64,000 bases of DNA. Origin: Bacillota bacterium. GTDB taxonomy: Bacteria > Bacillota > Clostridia > Acetivibrionales > DSM-1351. How positions within the stretch are numbered: the stretch's first letter is position 1; the number at the start of each line of letters is the position of its first letter. The stretch is taken from contig JAEYTP010000094.1 of NCBI GenBank assembly GCA_023433945.1, positions 1 to 64,000 on the forward strand, written 5' to 3'. The position numbers and the translations under genes are program-made. The notes below the pieces were generated by a model. That model was not told where the DNA came from. It ran no database searches and saw only the letters and a list, made by a program, of their open reading frames with translations. Positions 17,436 through 26,411 of this stretch are shown here, piece by piece.

Positions 17436-18173
17436 ATGAGTACTCTTGTATGGGCCCACAGAGGGGCATCTGGGTATGCACCGGAAAACTCGATGGAGGC
17501 CTTTAGACTAGCTAATGAACAAGGAGCTGACGGAATTGAACTGGACATTCATATGACTAAGGATGGACAGATAGTTGTAGCTCATGATGAAACCATCGAC
17601 AGATGTTCTGATGGAACAGGCAGAATTATTGATAAAACTCTTGAAGAACTTAGAAAGTACGACTTTTCTAACAACATATCAGGGTATAAGAATATCAGAA
17701 TACCAACACTAGAGGAAGTTTTAGAATATGTAGCTAAAACAAAGCTTACTGTGAATATTGAGATTAAATCCGGGATAGTGCTTTATGAGGGTATTGAGCA
17801 AAATGCTATAGAACTTGTAAATAGTCTTGGATTAACAAATAGAGTTATTTTCTCATCATTTAATCATTATAGCCTTATGCAAATCAAACAGATTGATAGC
17901 AGGTTCCCCATAGGGTTGCTCTATCAAGAAGCCATGGTTGACCCACATGTATATGGGGCTCATCTAAAGGCGGAAGCAATTCATCCATTTTATATGACAC
18001 TTATGGTACCAAACACTGTTGCCGGATGTAAGGCTGCCGGTATAGACATTAATGCTTGGACAGTTAACGACAACCAACATATAGCCTGGATGTATAGGCT
18101 CGGAGTAAATGCAATTATTACAAACTATCCTGATATTGCTATAGAAATAAGAAAACAAATAGATAACATTTAA
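17436..18173 (+). CDS. Glycerophosphodiester phosphodiesterase, cytoplasmic
   Basis: This 245-residue TIM-barrel enzyme hydrolyses deacylated phospholipid heads to glycerol-3-phosphate and an alcohol. The catalytic segments are AHRGASGYAPENSMEAF at the N-terminus and ELDIHMTKDGQIVVAHDETI at about 38-57, which hold the two general acid/base His residues and the metal-binding Glu-Asp pair. The absence of a signal peptide makes it UgpQ-like rather than secreted GlpQ. A GGAGAG ribosome site precedes the ATG. An MFS gene follows after 15 bases and is probably in the same operon. Confidence 0.92.
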   Translation: MSTLVWAHRGASGYAPENSMEAFRLANEQGADGIELDIHMTKDGQIVVAHDETIDRCSDGTGRIIDKTLEELRKYDFSNNISGYKNIRIPTLEEVLEYVAKTKLTVNIEIKSGIVLYEGIEQNAIELVNSLGLTNRVIFSSFNHYSLMQIKQIDSRFPIGLLYQEAMVDPHVYGAHLKAEAIHPFYMTLMVPNTVAGCKAAGIDINAWTVNDNQHIAWMYRLGVNAIITNYPDIAIEIRKQIDNI

Positions 18174-18188
18174 AAGGGGAACAAGAGT

Positions 18189-19445
18189 ATGAAACTAAAT
18201 TACAAGCAGACTTTCCTTATTGGTTTCGGTTTTTTTGCAAGTTCTATTGCGTGGTCTCTATATAATGCGTATGTTCCAATCCTACTATCTAACTTTATCA
18301 CTAGTACTTTTTTTATTGGAATAGTGATGACCTTTGATAACATTTTTGGAGTAGTATTTCAGCCTCTTTTCGGTGCTTTATCAGATAAAACAAAAAGTAA
18401 AATGGGTAGGAGAATGCCCTATATACTATTCGGGATACCCATTTGTGCAGTGGCGTTTACAATAGTTCCACTTACCAATAGCCTGTTTTCTCTAATAGCG
18501 GTATTAATTGTTTTCAATTTTGTGATGTCAATATGGAGAGCTCCGGTTGTAGCTTTAATGCCTGATTTAACGCCTCCTAGCTTGAGAAGTAAGGCCAACG
18601 GCGTTATTAATTTCATGGGTGGCTTAGGAAGCCTGTTTTCATTTCTTGTGGGAGGGCTGTTATTTAAATTAGGAGGTATGCCCTTACCCTTCTTGTGTTC
18701 ATCTGTACTTATGGTGGCTGCATTATTAGTGCTTAAGTTTTTTGTAAAGGAAGATCTAAGCCTACTTGCACGCTTCGAAGAAGAAGAAAAAAAGGAACAG
18801 GAAAAGGAACAGCAATTGCAAGAGCTTAGCGACAAAAATAAGGGCAATCCAGGAAAAAGCTTGATATTTTTGCTATTTGCCATACTTTTTTGGTTTACAG
18901 GCTATAATGCGGTTGAAACCTTCTTTAGTACGTATGTTGTTAATACACTAAAGGATTCTACAGGGGCATTTCTTAATGCTGGAGACGCCTCAATGCTGTT
19001 AGCTATGTTCTCTCTTTCTTTTTTAGTATTTGCTATACCTGCAGGCTTTATATCAGGTAAGCTTGGCAGAAGAACAACAATTATTATAGGGTTAGCAGGT
19101 GTTACGGTATTATTTTCGGTAATGATGCTTGTAACAGATATCAATATATTGAGAGTATTATTACTACTAGGCGGTATATTCTGGGCTTGCGTTAATATTA
19201 ACTCCTTACCAATGGTAGTGGAGATGGCAAAGTGGAAGGATATTGGTAAGTATACCGGATATTATTACTTTTTCTCGTTTAGTGCCTCTATAATCAGTCC
19301 TATATTATTTGGATTTATCAGAGACAGACTTGTTAGATATGATGTTCTATTTATATACGCTGCAATAGCATTTGCACTTGCCATTGCATGTATGACATTT
19401 GTTCGCCATGGCGAGGTAAAAAAGAGTGTTGAAGAGACTGCCTAA
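18189..19445 (+). CDS. MFS transporter, sugar-carrier (SLC45/GPH-like) subgroup
   Basis: This 418-residue carrier has about 12 membrane helices in two halves linked by a highly charged Glu/Lys loop at about 197-218. The loop between helices 2 and 3 reads DKTKSKMGRRMPYILFG, the MFS motif as found in glycoside-pentoside and SLC45-like carriers. Cytoplasmic positive charges follow the usual rule. The start follows AAAGGGGA. Co-transcription with the phosphodiesterase could indicate uptake of a glycerol-phosphate or sugar derivative, but the substrate cannot be read from the sequence. Confidence 0.85.
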   Translation: MKLNYKQTFLIGFGFFASSIAWSLYNAYVPILLSNFITSTFFIGIVMTFDNIFGVVFQPLFGALSDKTKSKMGRRMPYILFGIPICAVAFTIVPLTNSLFSLIAVLIVFNFVMSIWRAPVVALMPDLTPPSLRSKANGVINFMGGLGSLFSFLVGGLLFKLGGMPLPFLCSSVLMVAALLVLKFFVKEDLSLLARFEEEEKKEQEKEQQLQELSDKNKGNPGKSLIFLLFAILFWFTGYNAVETFFSTYVVNTLKDSTGAFLNAGDASMLLAMFSLSFLVFAIPAGFISGKLGRRTTIIIGLAGVTVLFSVMMLVTDINILRVLLLLGGIFWACVNINSLPMVVEMAKWKDIGKYTGYYYFFSFSASIISPILFGFIRDRLVRYDVLFIYAAIAFALAIACMTFVRHGEVKKSVEETA

Positions 19446-19539
19446 TATATTCTAAGTAAAATTAATATTTAGATGGGAGTGAGTTTTTATAACTAATTTA
19501 AAAGAAGAGCTTGTAAAACTTAATGTTAAGGCTATATCA

Positions 19540-19983
19540 ATGTGGAGGGTTTCAAATGCAATACAATCGGTTATATTACTTGCTATTGTAGCTGTTTGTA
19601 GATTTACATTTATAAGAATGGAATTTTTTGATTTTGGTAGGGTATACATTGATATTTTAATTGCATTGCTCCTGGGATGGCTTATTTTAGAAGTATTCTT
19701 ATTGCCCAAGATTAAATATGCCAGAAATGGATATGCAATATCTACCGATAGAGTGCTCATCAAAAATGGCATATTTTTATTCAAAATCTCTAACATCCCC
19801 GTTGTTAGGATTCAGCATGTTAGCTTGTCGCAAGGGCCTATCAGCAGACTATATAACCTGGCGAAGGTAACAATACATACTGCAAGTGGGTCTTTCACCA
19901 TTGAAGGATTGGAATTTGACGTTGCAAATGAGATTTCTGAGCATCTAAAGACAAAGTTGACAGATAGACTTAATAGTAAATAA
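19540..19983 (+). CDS. Bacterial PH-domain (YdbS-like) membrane protein
   Basis: Two membrane helices at about residues 8-27 and 34-52 precede a bPH2/DUF304 domain with the hallmark ISNIPVVRIQHVSLSQGPISR and a C-terminal EGLEFDVAN segment, as in YdbS. The first canonical start is ATG 19540 (147 residues). The frame stays open for a further 19 codons upstream, and those residues (TNLKEELVKLNVKAIS) fit the N-terminus of the family. The upstream frame contains no ATG, GTG or TTG, only an ATA at 19489 nine bases after GGGAG. The true protein may begin there. It forms a pair with the next gene, as ydbS-ydbT does in Bacillus. Confidence 0.85.
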   Translation: MWRVSNAIQSVILLAIVAVCRFTFIRMEFFDFGRVYIDILIALLLGWLILEVFLLPKIKYARNGYAISTDRVLIKNGIFLFKISNIPVVRIQHVSLSQGPISRLYNLAKVTIHTASGSFTIEGLEFDVANEISEHLKTKLTDRLNSK

Positions 19984-20010
19984 GAACAGTTTACGAAGGA
20001 GGATTAATAT

Positions 20011-21465
20011 TTGAACACAAAAAAAAGGCAACATTTTCTTCTGATTTTTGATAAACTCTCATTAGTCCCGCTAATTCCACTGCTGCTCGCAGTTGTAAAC
20101 CTTATAAAGAATAAGTCGGAAATAGATGCAAGTACAATAGGGGAATCGGTAGTTTTTATAGTAATTGCACTATTATCATCCAGTGGAAATCTGTTTAAGT
20201 TTATCTCAACATTCTATTACATAGACAATAACCTATTGATTGTAGAATCCGGTTTATTTACTAAAAAGAAGCTACAATTACCTATCGCCGGAATTACCAG
20301 CATTGATTTTAGCCAAAACCTTATTCACAAATTTTTTAAAGTATACAAGGTCAAGATTGACAATGCATCTCAGGTAAAAGAAGAGGCGAATAACCCTGAG
20401 GCTTACCTAATTCTCAAGGAAGACGATGCCCATGAACTAAAAGAGGCAGTAGTACCATCCCATTTGAGTACCGAATTTGACACAATTAAACAGAATAATG
20501 TATTAATGCCTTCTACAGCTGAATTTGTTAAGTATGGGCTTGTAAAGTCAAAGTATTTAGGAGTATTAGCCTTTTTAGGTGCTTTTACCTTCGTTTTTGA
20601 AAATGATTTTATTAGAAGTCTTATAACGGATAATATATCATTACCCAGTTTTGAACTTAAGTTCAGTACAGTGATAGTTGCATTGGCATTTATATTGATA
20701 GCAGCCGTTTATTTGGTCATACTTATAATTTCAGTCATACGCACCGTTATAAGATATTATGGGTTTAAACTAGAGAAGGATGATGAGAAATTAATAATTG
20801 ATTATGGAGTTTTAAATCATCAAAGACACACCTTTCCTCAAGAGAAAATCTCTGCAATTGTACTAAAACAAAATATATTGATGAGAATTTTAAAATTATA
20901 TAGCCTGGAACTTAGTGTTATTGGTTATGGTAACGCTGTTGACAAGGGCGGAGAAAAGGCTATTTTATACCCCATTGCTAATAAAGAAATAGCAGAAAAG
21001 GTGATAGACTTTGTTTTACCGGGGCAAAGCTTTGAACTAAACACTAGCAATATGGAGAAATGTCCAAAAAGAGCCCTGAAGTACTTCTTTATTACACCTA
21101 GCTCTATTATTTTATTGGTTTGTCTCATTATTACTTGTATTGCTGGCAATGGATGGTTTATGGCTTCATCGCTACTTGTATTGGCCTTATTTAGTATTTA
21201 TAAGTTTCTGCAATACAAAAACCAAGGGGTAGTTTGTGGACCAGATAGTGTTTATTTTGCGAAGGGAAGCATATACCGAAAAATAATACTTGTAAAGAGG
21301 CCAATTATTGAAAGCGTTGAGGGAACTTCAAGCTATTTTAAAATTAAGAGGGACATAGGTTCTGTGAAAATCAGTTTCATTGGGCCCTTTGGGAATAATA
21401 ATATATGCTTGAGAAATATGGAAGGCTCTTTGTTTACAAGGCTGTGTGATTACCTATACTATTAA
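20011..21465 (+). CDS. Large bacterial PH-domain (YdbT-like) membrane protein
   Basis: This 484-residue partner of the preceding protein contains repeated DUF304/bPH2 units: about 65-140 (VESGLFTKKKLQLPIAGITS), about 255-330 (DYGVLNHQRHTFPQEKISAI) and a weaker C-terminal one. Paired membrane helices lie between them (about 18-60, 185-245 and 350-390). It starts at TTG 20011 with AAGGAGG at 19996-20002. In Bacillus the homologous pair is associated with envelope stress and resistance to certain bacteriocins; the role here is unknown. It is convergent with the next gene, with a gap of ten bases. Confidence 0.85.
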   Translation: MNTKKRQHFLLIFDKLSLVPLIPLLLAVVNLIKNKSEIDASTIGESVVFIVIALLSSSGNLFKFISTFYYIDNNLLIVESGLFTKKKLQLPIAGITSIDFSQNLIHKFFKVYKVKIDNASQVKEEANNPEAYLILKEDDAHELKEAVVPSHLSTEFDTIKQNNVLMPSTAEFVKYGLVKSKYLGVLAFLGAFTFVFENDFIRSLITDNISLPSFELKFSTVIVALAFILIAAVYLVILIISVIRTVIRYYGFKLEKDDEKLIIDYGVLNHQRHTFPQEKISAIVLKQNILMRILKLYSLELSVIGYGNAVDKGGEKAILYPIANKEIAEKVIDFVLPGQSFELNTSNMEKCPKRALKYFFITPSSIILLVCLIITCIAGNGWFMASSLLVLALFSIYKFLQYKNQGVVCGPDSVYFAKGSIYRKIILVKRPIIESVEGTSSYFKIKRDIGSVKISFIGPFGNNNICLRNMEGSLFTRLCDYLYY

Positions 21466-21475
21466 TAGTTTTAAT

Positions 21476-22078
21476 TCACCAGATAAAACGGAACAGCCTA
21501 ATGGTGAGCGCCCCAAATTCTTTTACTTTATCAAGATATACTGAATAAGCAACAGATACATTGCTTTGTCCTATTGAAGCGGCATAAATTGATATACTTA
21601 CATCGGTGCATAAAATTAATAGCGCAACACAATAAATGGTGTACATATTTTTTAGGGATATGTCAGCGATGAATTTTACTAATGTTGGATGAATTAAGTA
21701 TATTATCATAACAGCAAGAATGCCCCATAAAATAGAGTTTCGTAGACAAATGATTCCCTCATAATTAAAGGGTTGTTGGCTATAGTTCCACAAGCTAATA
21801 TGAAATGCATACTTTAGAAGTAACCCAGCAATAAGCTCTGCTACAGTAGATATCAAAGTACCAAATATAAAAACAAGTGTAACATGACGCTTAAGTCTAC
21901 CAAGTATGTATACTAGTGCTAAAGCGCTAAAACCATAAACAATACAAAATGGGCCAATTAGAAAGCCTCGCTTAACCAGGTGTCCATGACATACTGACAT
22001 ATAAATAGTTTCAAAAATCCACCCTGTAAATGAATAAATAAAGAAATATATAACGGCACTGTATAAATTCCTTTTCAT
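21476..22078 (-). CDS. CmpB-family (PF06541) putative ABC-type permease protein
   Basis: This 200-residue membrane protein has five or six helices. The N-terminal motif FTGWIFETIYMSVCHGHLVK, followed by RGFLIGPFCIVYGFSAL, is diagnostic of the clostridial CmpB (ABC_trans_CmpB) family. Biochemical function is not established despite the ABC label, and no ATPase lies adjacent. The gene faces the PH-domain operon and seems to be monocistronic. Confidence 0.8.
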   Translation of the reverse strand: MKRNLYSAVIYFFIYSFTGWIFETIYMSVCHGHLVKRGFLIGPFCIVYGFSALALVYILGRLKRHVTLVFIFGTLISTVAELIAGLLLKYAFHISLWNYSQQPFNYEGIICLRNSILWGILAVMIIYLIHPTLVKFIADISLKNMYTIYCVALLILCTDVSISIYAASIGQSNVSVAYSVYLDKVKEFGALTIRLFRFIW

Positions 22079-22218
22079 AGTCCCTACACTTTTTTAAGCT
22101 ATCCCTTATAAACTATGCCGTTGTCCTCAAAAAATTGCTTATAACTTAAACATATGAGACTTATATATGTAAAATATGTATAATATAGGAAGCGGCAACT
22201 TTTTTAGGGGGATATCAG

Positions 22219-22355
22219 GTGACTAAAAAATTTAAGCAGCTCATAAGAGTGCAAGTACTGATACCAAAGCAATAATATTTATTGTAATTATCACAGTGTT
22301 GGTATTAGGAGGATTAGGTCTCTTAATAAAACTTAAAAATAAACTAAAGCGATAG
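22219..22355 (+). pseudogene. Frameshifted small membrane peptide gene
   Basis: A GTG at 22219 with AGGGGG at 22206-22211 starts VTKKFK, then the frame ends early. Shifting by one base after that point yields AAHKSASTDTK, then IIFIVIITVLVLGGLGLLI and a basic tail KLKNKLKR to 22355. The restored product would be about 45 residues, with a single membrane helix flanked by Lys-rich ends. A missing A in the TTTAA(A)GCA stretch explains the break. TATAAT at 22179-22184 could be its -10. It is either an inactivated micro-gene or a sequence error; function is unknown. Confidence 0.5.
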
Positions 22356-22431
22356 AGTTATAGCTATTCTCTTACGGAAATAAAAAAATAGGTGATAGAA
22401 AAGTATATTTACGATATAATATGAAATGATT

Positions 22432-22491
22432 ATTAAGGATACTAGTATTGAGGATACTGGTATTGAGGATATCAGTATTGAGGATACAAGT
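22432..22491. repeat. Four-copy 15-nt tandem repeat
   Basis: Four exact-length units (consensus ATTGAGGATACTAGT with one to three changes) run without spacers, ending 25 bases before the DedA-family start codon. The period is a multiple of three, and the frame from ATG 22426 reads IKDTS-IEDTG-IEDIS-IEDTS, but no ribosome site supports translation. Confidence 0.85.
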
Positions 22492-22516
22492 TTCGGAATT
22501 CAGTTAGGAGACCAGA

Positions 22517-23164
22517 ATGGAATTCATATACAAATGCGTAGATATATTTCTACATTTAGACGTGTACCTTCATCAGATTACATCATCTTATGGTGTAGCT
22601 AGTTACATACTATTATTTATAGTTATTTTCTGTGAAACAGGTCTTGTTGTTACTCCTTTTTTACCCGGTGACTCTTTGATTTTTGCAGTAGGAGCTTTAT
22701 GCGCAAAGGGCATGTTCAACACCCCTGGTGTTTATCTGATGCTCTGCTTCGCGGCAGTTCTTGGAGATACAGTCAACTATCATATTGGTCATTTGCTCAG
22801 GGAAAAGGTCGAAAGCAAACAAGAGATTAGGTTTATAAAGAGGGAATATTTAGAGCGCACGCAGGCTTTTTTTGAGAGGCATGGTGGTAAGACAATTATT
22901 ATTGCAAGGTTTATCCCTATAATAAGGACTTTTGCGCCATTTGTATCTGGTGTTGGTAGAATGTCCTATGCCAAATTTATCAGCTACAATGCAATTGGGG
23001 GTATTATGTGGGTAACAATAGCCTTGTTTTCAGGTTATTTCTTTGGTAATATTCCTGTAGTGAAAGATAATTTTAGCTTGGTTATTATTGGAATTGTTAT
23101 TATATCAGTTATACCAGGAGTAGTTGTATACTTAAAGGAAAAAAGGAAGCCAAATGAAGTCTGA
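22517..23164 (+). CDS. DedA-family (SNARE-associated) membrane protein
   Basis: This 215-residue integral membrane protein is of the DedA/VTT superfamily, whose members are now linked to phospholipid flipping in bacteria. The conserved pieces are FLPGDSLIFAVGAL at about 52-65, the charged loop with Glu and Arg residues, and ARFIPIIRTFAPFVSGVGRM at about 131-150, with the re-entrant loop Arg residues. GTTAGGAGACC gives the ribosome site. The 3' end overlaps the metallopeptidase gene by 11 bases, so these two are co-translated. Confidence 0.9.
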   Translation: MEFIYKCVDIFLHLDVYLHQITSSYGVASYILLFIVIFCETGLVVTPFLPGDSLIFAVGALCAKGMFNTPGVYLMLCFAAVLGDTVNYHIGHLLREKVESKQEIRFIKREYLERTQAFFERHGGKTIIIARFIPIIRTFAPFVSGVGRMSYAKFISYNAIGGIMWVTIALFSGYFFGNIPVVKDNFSLVIIGIVIISVIPGVVVYLKEKRKPNEV

Positions 23165-23855
23165 TATTATTTATACTATCAAACGAAGTAAAAGAAAAAC
23201 TACTTCTATCAGCATCAGTGTGGAGGGAAAGGTCACTATAAGCTGCCCTTTAAAAACCTCTGATGAAGCAGTAAGAAGATTGGTAAAAGAAAAAAGTGCA
23301 TGGATTAATAAAAAGCTCAATGAGATTGATAATAGACCAAAACAACAGCAGCATTCTTTTTTAAACGGAGAATGCTTTATGCTTTTTGGGAAAAAGTTCC
23401 TGCTACGGGTAGTGCCAACAAACGATTCAGCTAGAGCAAATACTGTGCGCCTACTGGAGTCAGAGCAAATAATAGAAGTGTACTGTACACCTGATGCCCA
23501 CAACAGAAGTGTGCGTGAAAGCCTACTAAAATGGTACATTGGTCAATTGGACTGTATAGTCAACAACAGGTTTGAGTATTTTTCAAAGCTGCTTCAGGTT
23601 TCTCCAAAGAAGGTATATTTGAAAGAGCTTAAGTCGTGTTGGGGAAGCTGTAGCAGCAAGGGGAATGTAAGCATTAACTGGAGGCTGGTCATGGCCCCTC
23701 CACACATTATTGACTATGTAGTTGTTCATGAACTTTGCCATATGAGAGAAATGAATCATTCAGAGAGGTTTTGGAAATGGGTAGCAAGTGTATATCCAGA
23801 TTATAAGCAGGCTAGGGCTTGGCTTAAAAAGAACTCCCGCATGCTGGTTTTCTAA
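23154..23855 (+). CDS. YgjP/SprT-like zinc metallopeptidase (DUF45)
   Basis: This 233-residue cytoplasmic protein has the zincin motif VVHELCHMREMNHSERFW near residues 190-207 (HExxH plus a third His). Upstream is the family signature KSCWGSCSSKGNVSINWRLV. The N-terminal half is a beta-rich region common to YgjP. Relatives are annotated as metal-dependent hydrolases; the physiological substrate is not certain. The start ATG lies within the DedA gene with AAAAAAGGAAG upstream. Confidence 0.88.
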   Translation: MKSDIIYTIKRSKRKTTSISISVEGKVTISCPLKTSDEAVRRLVKEKSAWINKKLNEIDNRPKQQQHSFLNGECFMLFGKKFLLRVVPTNDSARANTVRLLESEQIIEVYCTPDAHNRSVRESLLKWYIGQLDCIVNNRFEYFSKLLQVSPKKVYLKELKSCWGSCSSKGNVSINWRLVMAPPHIIDYVVVHELCHMREMNHSERFWKWVASVYPDYKQARAWLKKNSRMLVF

Positions 23856-23972
23856 TGGGCAATAGTTATGAGACGTGGTTTCCCGTTATAATAATATTTA
23901 CTATTTTAAGATAACATTTTTAGGTTTAATAAATATAATATATGAGGAAAACATACGTGTGAGTATATAGCC

Positions 23973-24545
23973 ATGTTTAAAAGAAAGCATAATTGTTGTG
24001 GTAAGCATTTTAAAACAGGTGATGAAATAGATAATAATACTATAATAAATAAAATCCAAAATACTAATTCAAATAATACTTATAGCAATAATACCAGTAT
24101 AGATTCAAAGAATAATAATCTAAACAATCCAAATTCTAAAAAAACTATTTTTAAAAAGGCCAATACTTCTTATACTTCTAATACATATTCTACTGATGCG
24201 AATTCAAATGTTACTGATATTATCAATAATATCAGCAGCTTGCGATCTATAAATTTCAAAGCCTATATAGGAAAGACTGTTACCGTATATGTAAATGGTG
24301 GAGGCATCAGCGGAAGCGGATTTACAGGAGTACTGCTAGAATCGGATGAAGTAGTCATCAGATTACTTACTCAGCCAGCAAGTGCACCGGCATGTGCACT
24401 TGGAGGGGCATGTGATACTTACATAAAGGCACCCATACTGTGTGCTGTTTGCCCTAATGCGCAACAATTTAACCTAGGTGTCGTAGTAGAAATACCTATA
24501 TGGAACATTGTTGCATTTGTACATAACGCTATTGAAATATTTTGA
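23973..24545 (+). CDS. Unknown protein with Asn-rich N-terminus and compact C-terminal domain
   Basis: No characterised family was recognised. The 190-residue chain begins with a Cys/His/Lys-rich head (KRKHNCCGKHFK). Next comes an Asn/Ser/Thr-rich low-complexity stretch from about 20 to 85. The C-terminal domain of about 100 residues has a Gly-rich loop (NGGGISGSGFTG) and three Cys in ACALGGACDTYIKAPILC plus a fourth in AVC. It has no membrane helix or signal peptide. The Asn-rich leader and Cys-bearing beta-domain are reminiscent of clostridial spore-surface proteins, which is only a guess. A weak ribosome site precedes the ATG. Confidence 0.6.
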   Translation: MFKRKHNCCGKHFKTGDEIDNNTIINKIQNTNSNNTYSNNTSIDSKNNNLNNPNSKKTIFKKANTSYTSNTYSTDANSNVTDIINNISSLRSINFKAYIGKTVTVYVNGGGISGSGFTGVLLESDEVVIRLLTQPASAPACALGGACDTYIKAPILCAVCPNAQQFNLGVVVEIPIWNIVAFVHNAIEIF

Positions 24546-24551
24546 TAGGTA

Positions 24552-26228
24552 TTATAAAGATAGAGGGATGGAGACAATAAACTCGCTGCCTTTTCCTAGC
24601 TCACTTACCACACTGATTTCGCCATTGTGACGTTTAACAATATTGGTGCTGATTGCAAGACCCATTCCCATACCGATTCCGGCTTTCTTGGTTGTGAAAC
24701 CATTTTCAAAAACTCTGCTCAGATTTTCAGGTGAAATACCAGAGCCATTGTCACGAATTGAAATATACATATTATTTTCATCATTGTAAGTTTTAATAAA
24801 AATATCACCCTTATTTTCTATAGACTGAATTGCATTCACGACAATGTTCATAATGACCTGATTTAATATACCTGAATAGCAGCGAAGCACCTGTAACGGT
24901 CCGTATTCCTCATGTATAGTGATATTCTTTTTCCATAGGTTTGACGTTAATATCAGTACACTCTTTATTCCGTCAACTATATTTGCTTCCTGAAATTCTG
25001 CCTGGTCAATCTTTGTAAATGTTTTGAGACTCTTGATTATTTCAGTTACTCTTGTACAAGCCAATAGTGATACGTCATTGGTTTCCTTCATCTGTTTAAC
25101 AAGCGTATCTACTTCCTCGTTTTTGGAAATAACCTCATTCTGGGACATCATTGTAATGAACATATCAAATAATTGTGCATTACTTGTAATTGCACCTAGA
25201 GGGGTATTAATCTCGTGAGTAATTGCTGCTGTAAGCTGACCTATGTAAGCCATATTCTCTGTCTGAACAAGCATGGTCTGCTGTTCTTGGATCTTGTTTC
25301 TTGAATTGAATAACTCTTCATTCTGAGCTTCTAGCTCCTCGTTTTGTGCCGTAAGCGTTTCATTGAAGTCCTTCATTTTATCGATAACTCTATTGGTAGA
25401 CTGAGCAAGGCTTTCTATCTCTTTTAATGGCTTTTTTACGGTAACCCTTGAATTCATCAGCAGATCAAAGTCTCCGTCCGCTACTGCATTGATATTTTTC
25501 TCCAGAGCACTGAGCGGCAAGGTTATTGGCTTGGTAATAATGCTAATAATTATTCTGTTGAAAACCAAAATAATACAAGAGAATATTATAATGGTGAAAA
25601 ATAATAATGTAAAAATATAAACAATGAAGTTGTTATTCACAAATACCTTAACTGAACCAACCACCTTATCCTGCTCATTTATAAGGGGACTCTCCTTGGA
25701 GACATTGAAATAATTAAACAATCTTTGGGTAATGAAATTACGTGCAGAGTTGTTAATATTAGCGCCCAACAAGCCTCCCATATCAGCTTCCTGTTTATAT
25801 ATTGTAGTACCATTCAAATCTATGTAAATATTGATCATATTTTTCAGGTTAATTATGTTTGGTTCGGGATTGATACTATCTTGGTTGATAGTTGATTTTG
25901 ATGACTCGTCCGCTAAATGCTGAGATATGTGATCTAAAGAGGAAACACTCATACTTTCTATTGTTTCAAACCATTGCTTGGAATAGGAGGTAGAAGGGTC
26001 AAAATCATCTAGGGAATAAATACTCATCTGATTGAGAAAATATGTGGAGTTCATAGTTTGTGATATGTTATTTGAATAATAGTCACACAAAAAGGTACTT
26101 TCCATTTTTAGAAATATAGCAACCATTGCTATAAGCAGTGTTGAAAATACAACAATGGTGAATACTACGCAAATATTAATGATAAATCGTATTCTGTTTT
26201 TTAGTGTTCTATTGTTAGACTTTGTCAT
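24552..26228 (-). CDS. Membrane sensor histidine kinase with HAMP and coiled coil
   Basis: This 558-residue kinase has a transmembrane segment at about 12-37, an extracytoplasmic sensor of about 160 residues, a second segment at about 198-222 and HAMP (to about 285). A Glu/Asn-rich coiled coil (ETLTAQNEELEAQNEELFNS) follows, then a HisKA box with His338 (AAITHEINTPLGAIT). The HATPase domain ends the chain, with DNGSGISPENLSRVFENGF and GIGMGMGLAIS. It is divergently transcribed from the HD-GYP response regulator across a 183-base gap, so the two are likely partners. The signal is unknown. Confidence 0.9.
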   Translation of the reverse strand: MTKSNNRTLKNRIRFIINICVVFTIVVFSTLLIAMVAIFLKMESTFLCDYYSNNISQTMNSTYFLNQMSIYSLDDFDPSTSYSKQWFETIESMSVSSLDHISQHLADESSKSTINQDSINPEPNIINLKNMINIYIDLNGTTIYKQEADMGGLLGANINNSARNFITQRLFNYFNVSKESPLINEQDKVVGSVKVFVNNNFIVYIFTLLFFTIIIFSCIILVFNRIIISIITKPITLPLSALEKNINAVADGDFDLLMNSRVTVKKPLKEIESLAQSTNRVIDKMKDFNETLTAQNEELEAQNEELFNSRNKIQEQQTMLVQTENMAYIGQLTAAITHEINTPLGAITSNAQLFDMFITMMSQNEVISKNEEVDTLVKQMKETNDVSLLACTRVTEIIKSLKTFTKIDQAEFQEANIVDGIKSVLILTSNLWKKNITIHEEYGPLQVLRCYSGILNQVIMNIVVNAIQSIENKGDIFIKTYNDENNMYISIRDNGSGISPENLSRVFENGFTTKKAGIGMGMGLAISTNIVKRHNGEISVVSELGKGSEFIVSIPLSL

Positions 26229-26411
26229 TTCATTACCCCATTTGTTTACTCATGATATTGCAAGTATACCATTTTTTTCTATGGCTCTACAATAGATAAC
26301 TTGGTAGCGGTAATTTTTTTAATATACGTTACTCTTTTACATTTTTTATGATACAATGTGCATAGTAAAAACTGGATTTAAATATTGGTAATAATTTAAG
26401 GGGATGGAATA

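Noticed and set aside
18419..18883. Minus-strand frame opposite the MFS gene
   Set aside because: Low-complexity Ser/Asn product mirrors the MFS coding frame; no ribosome site.
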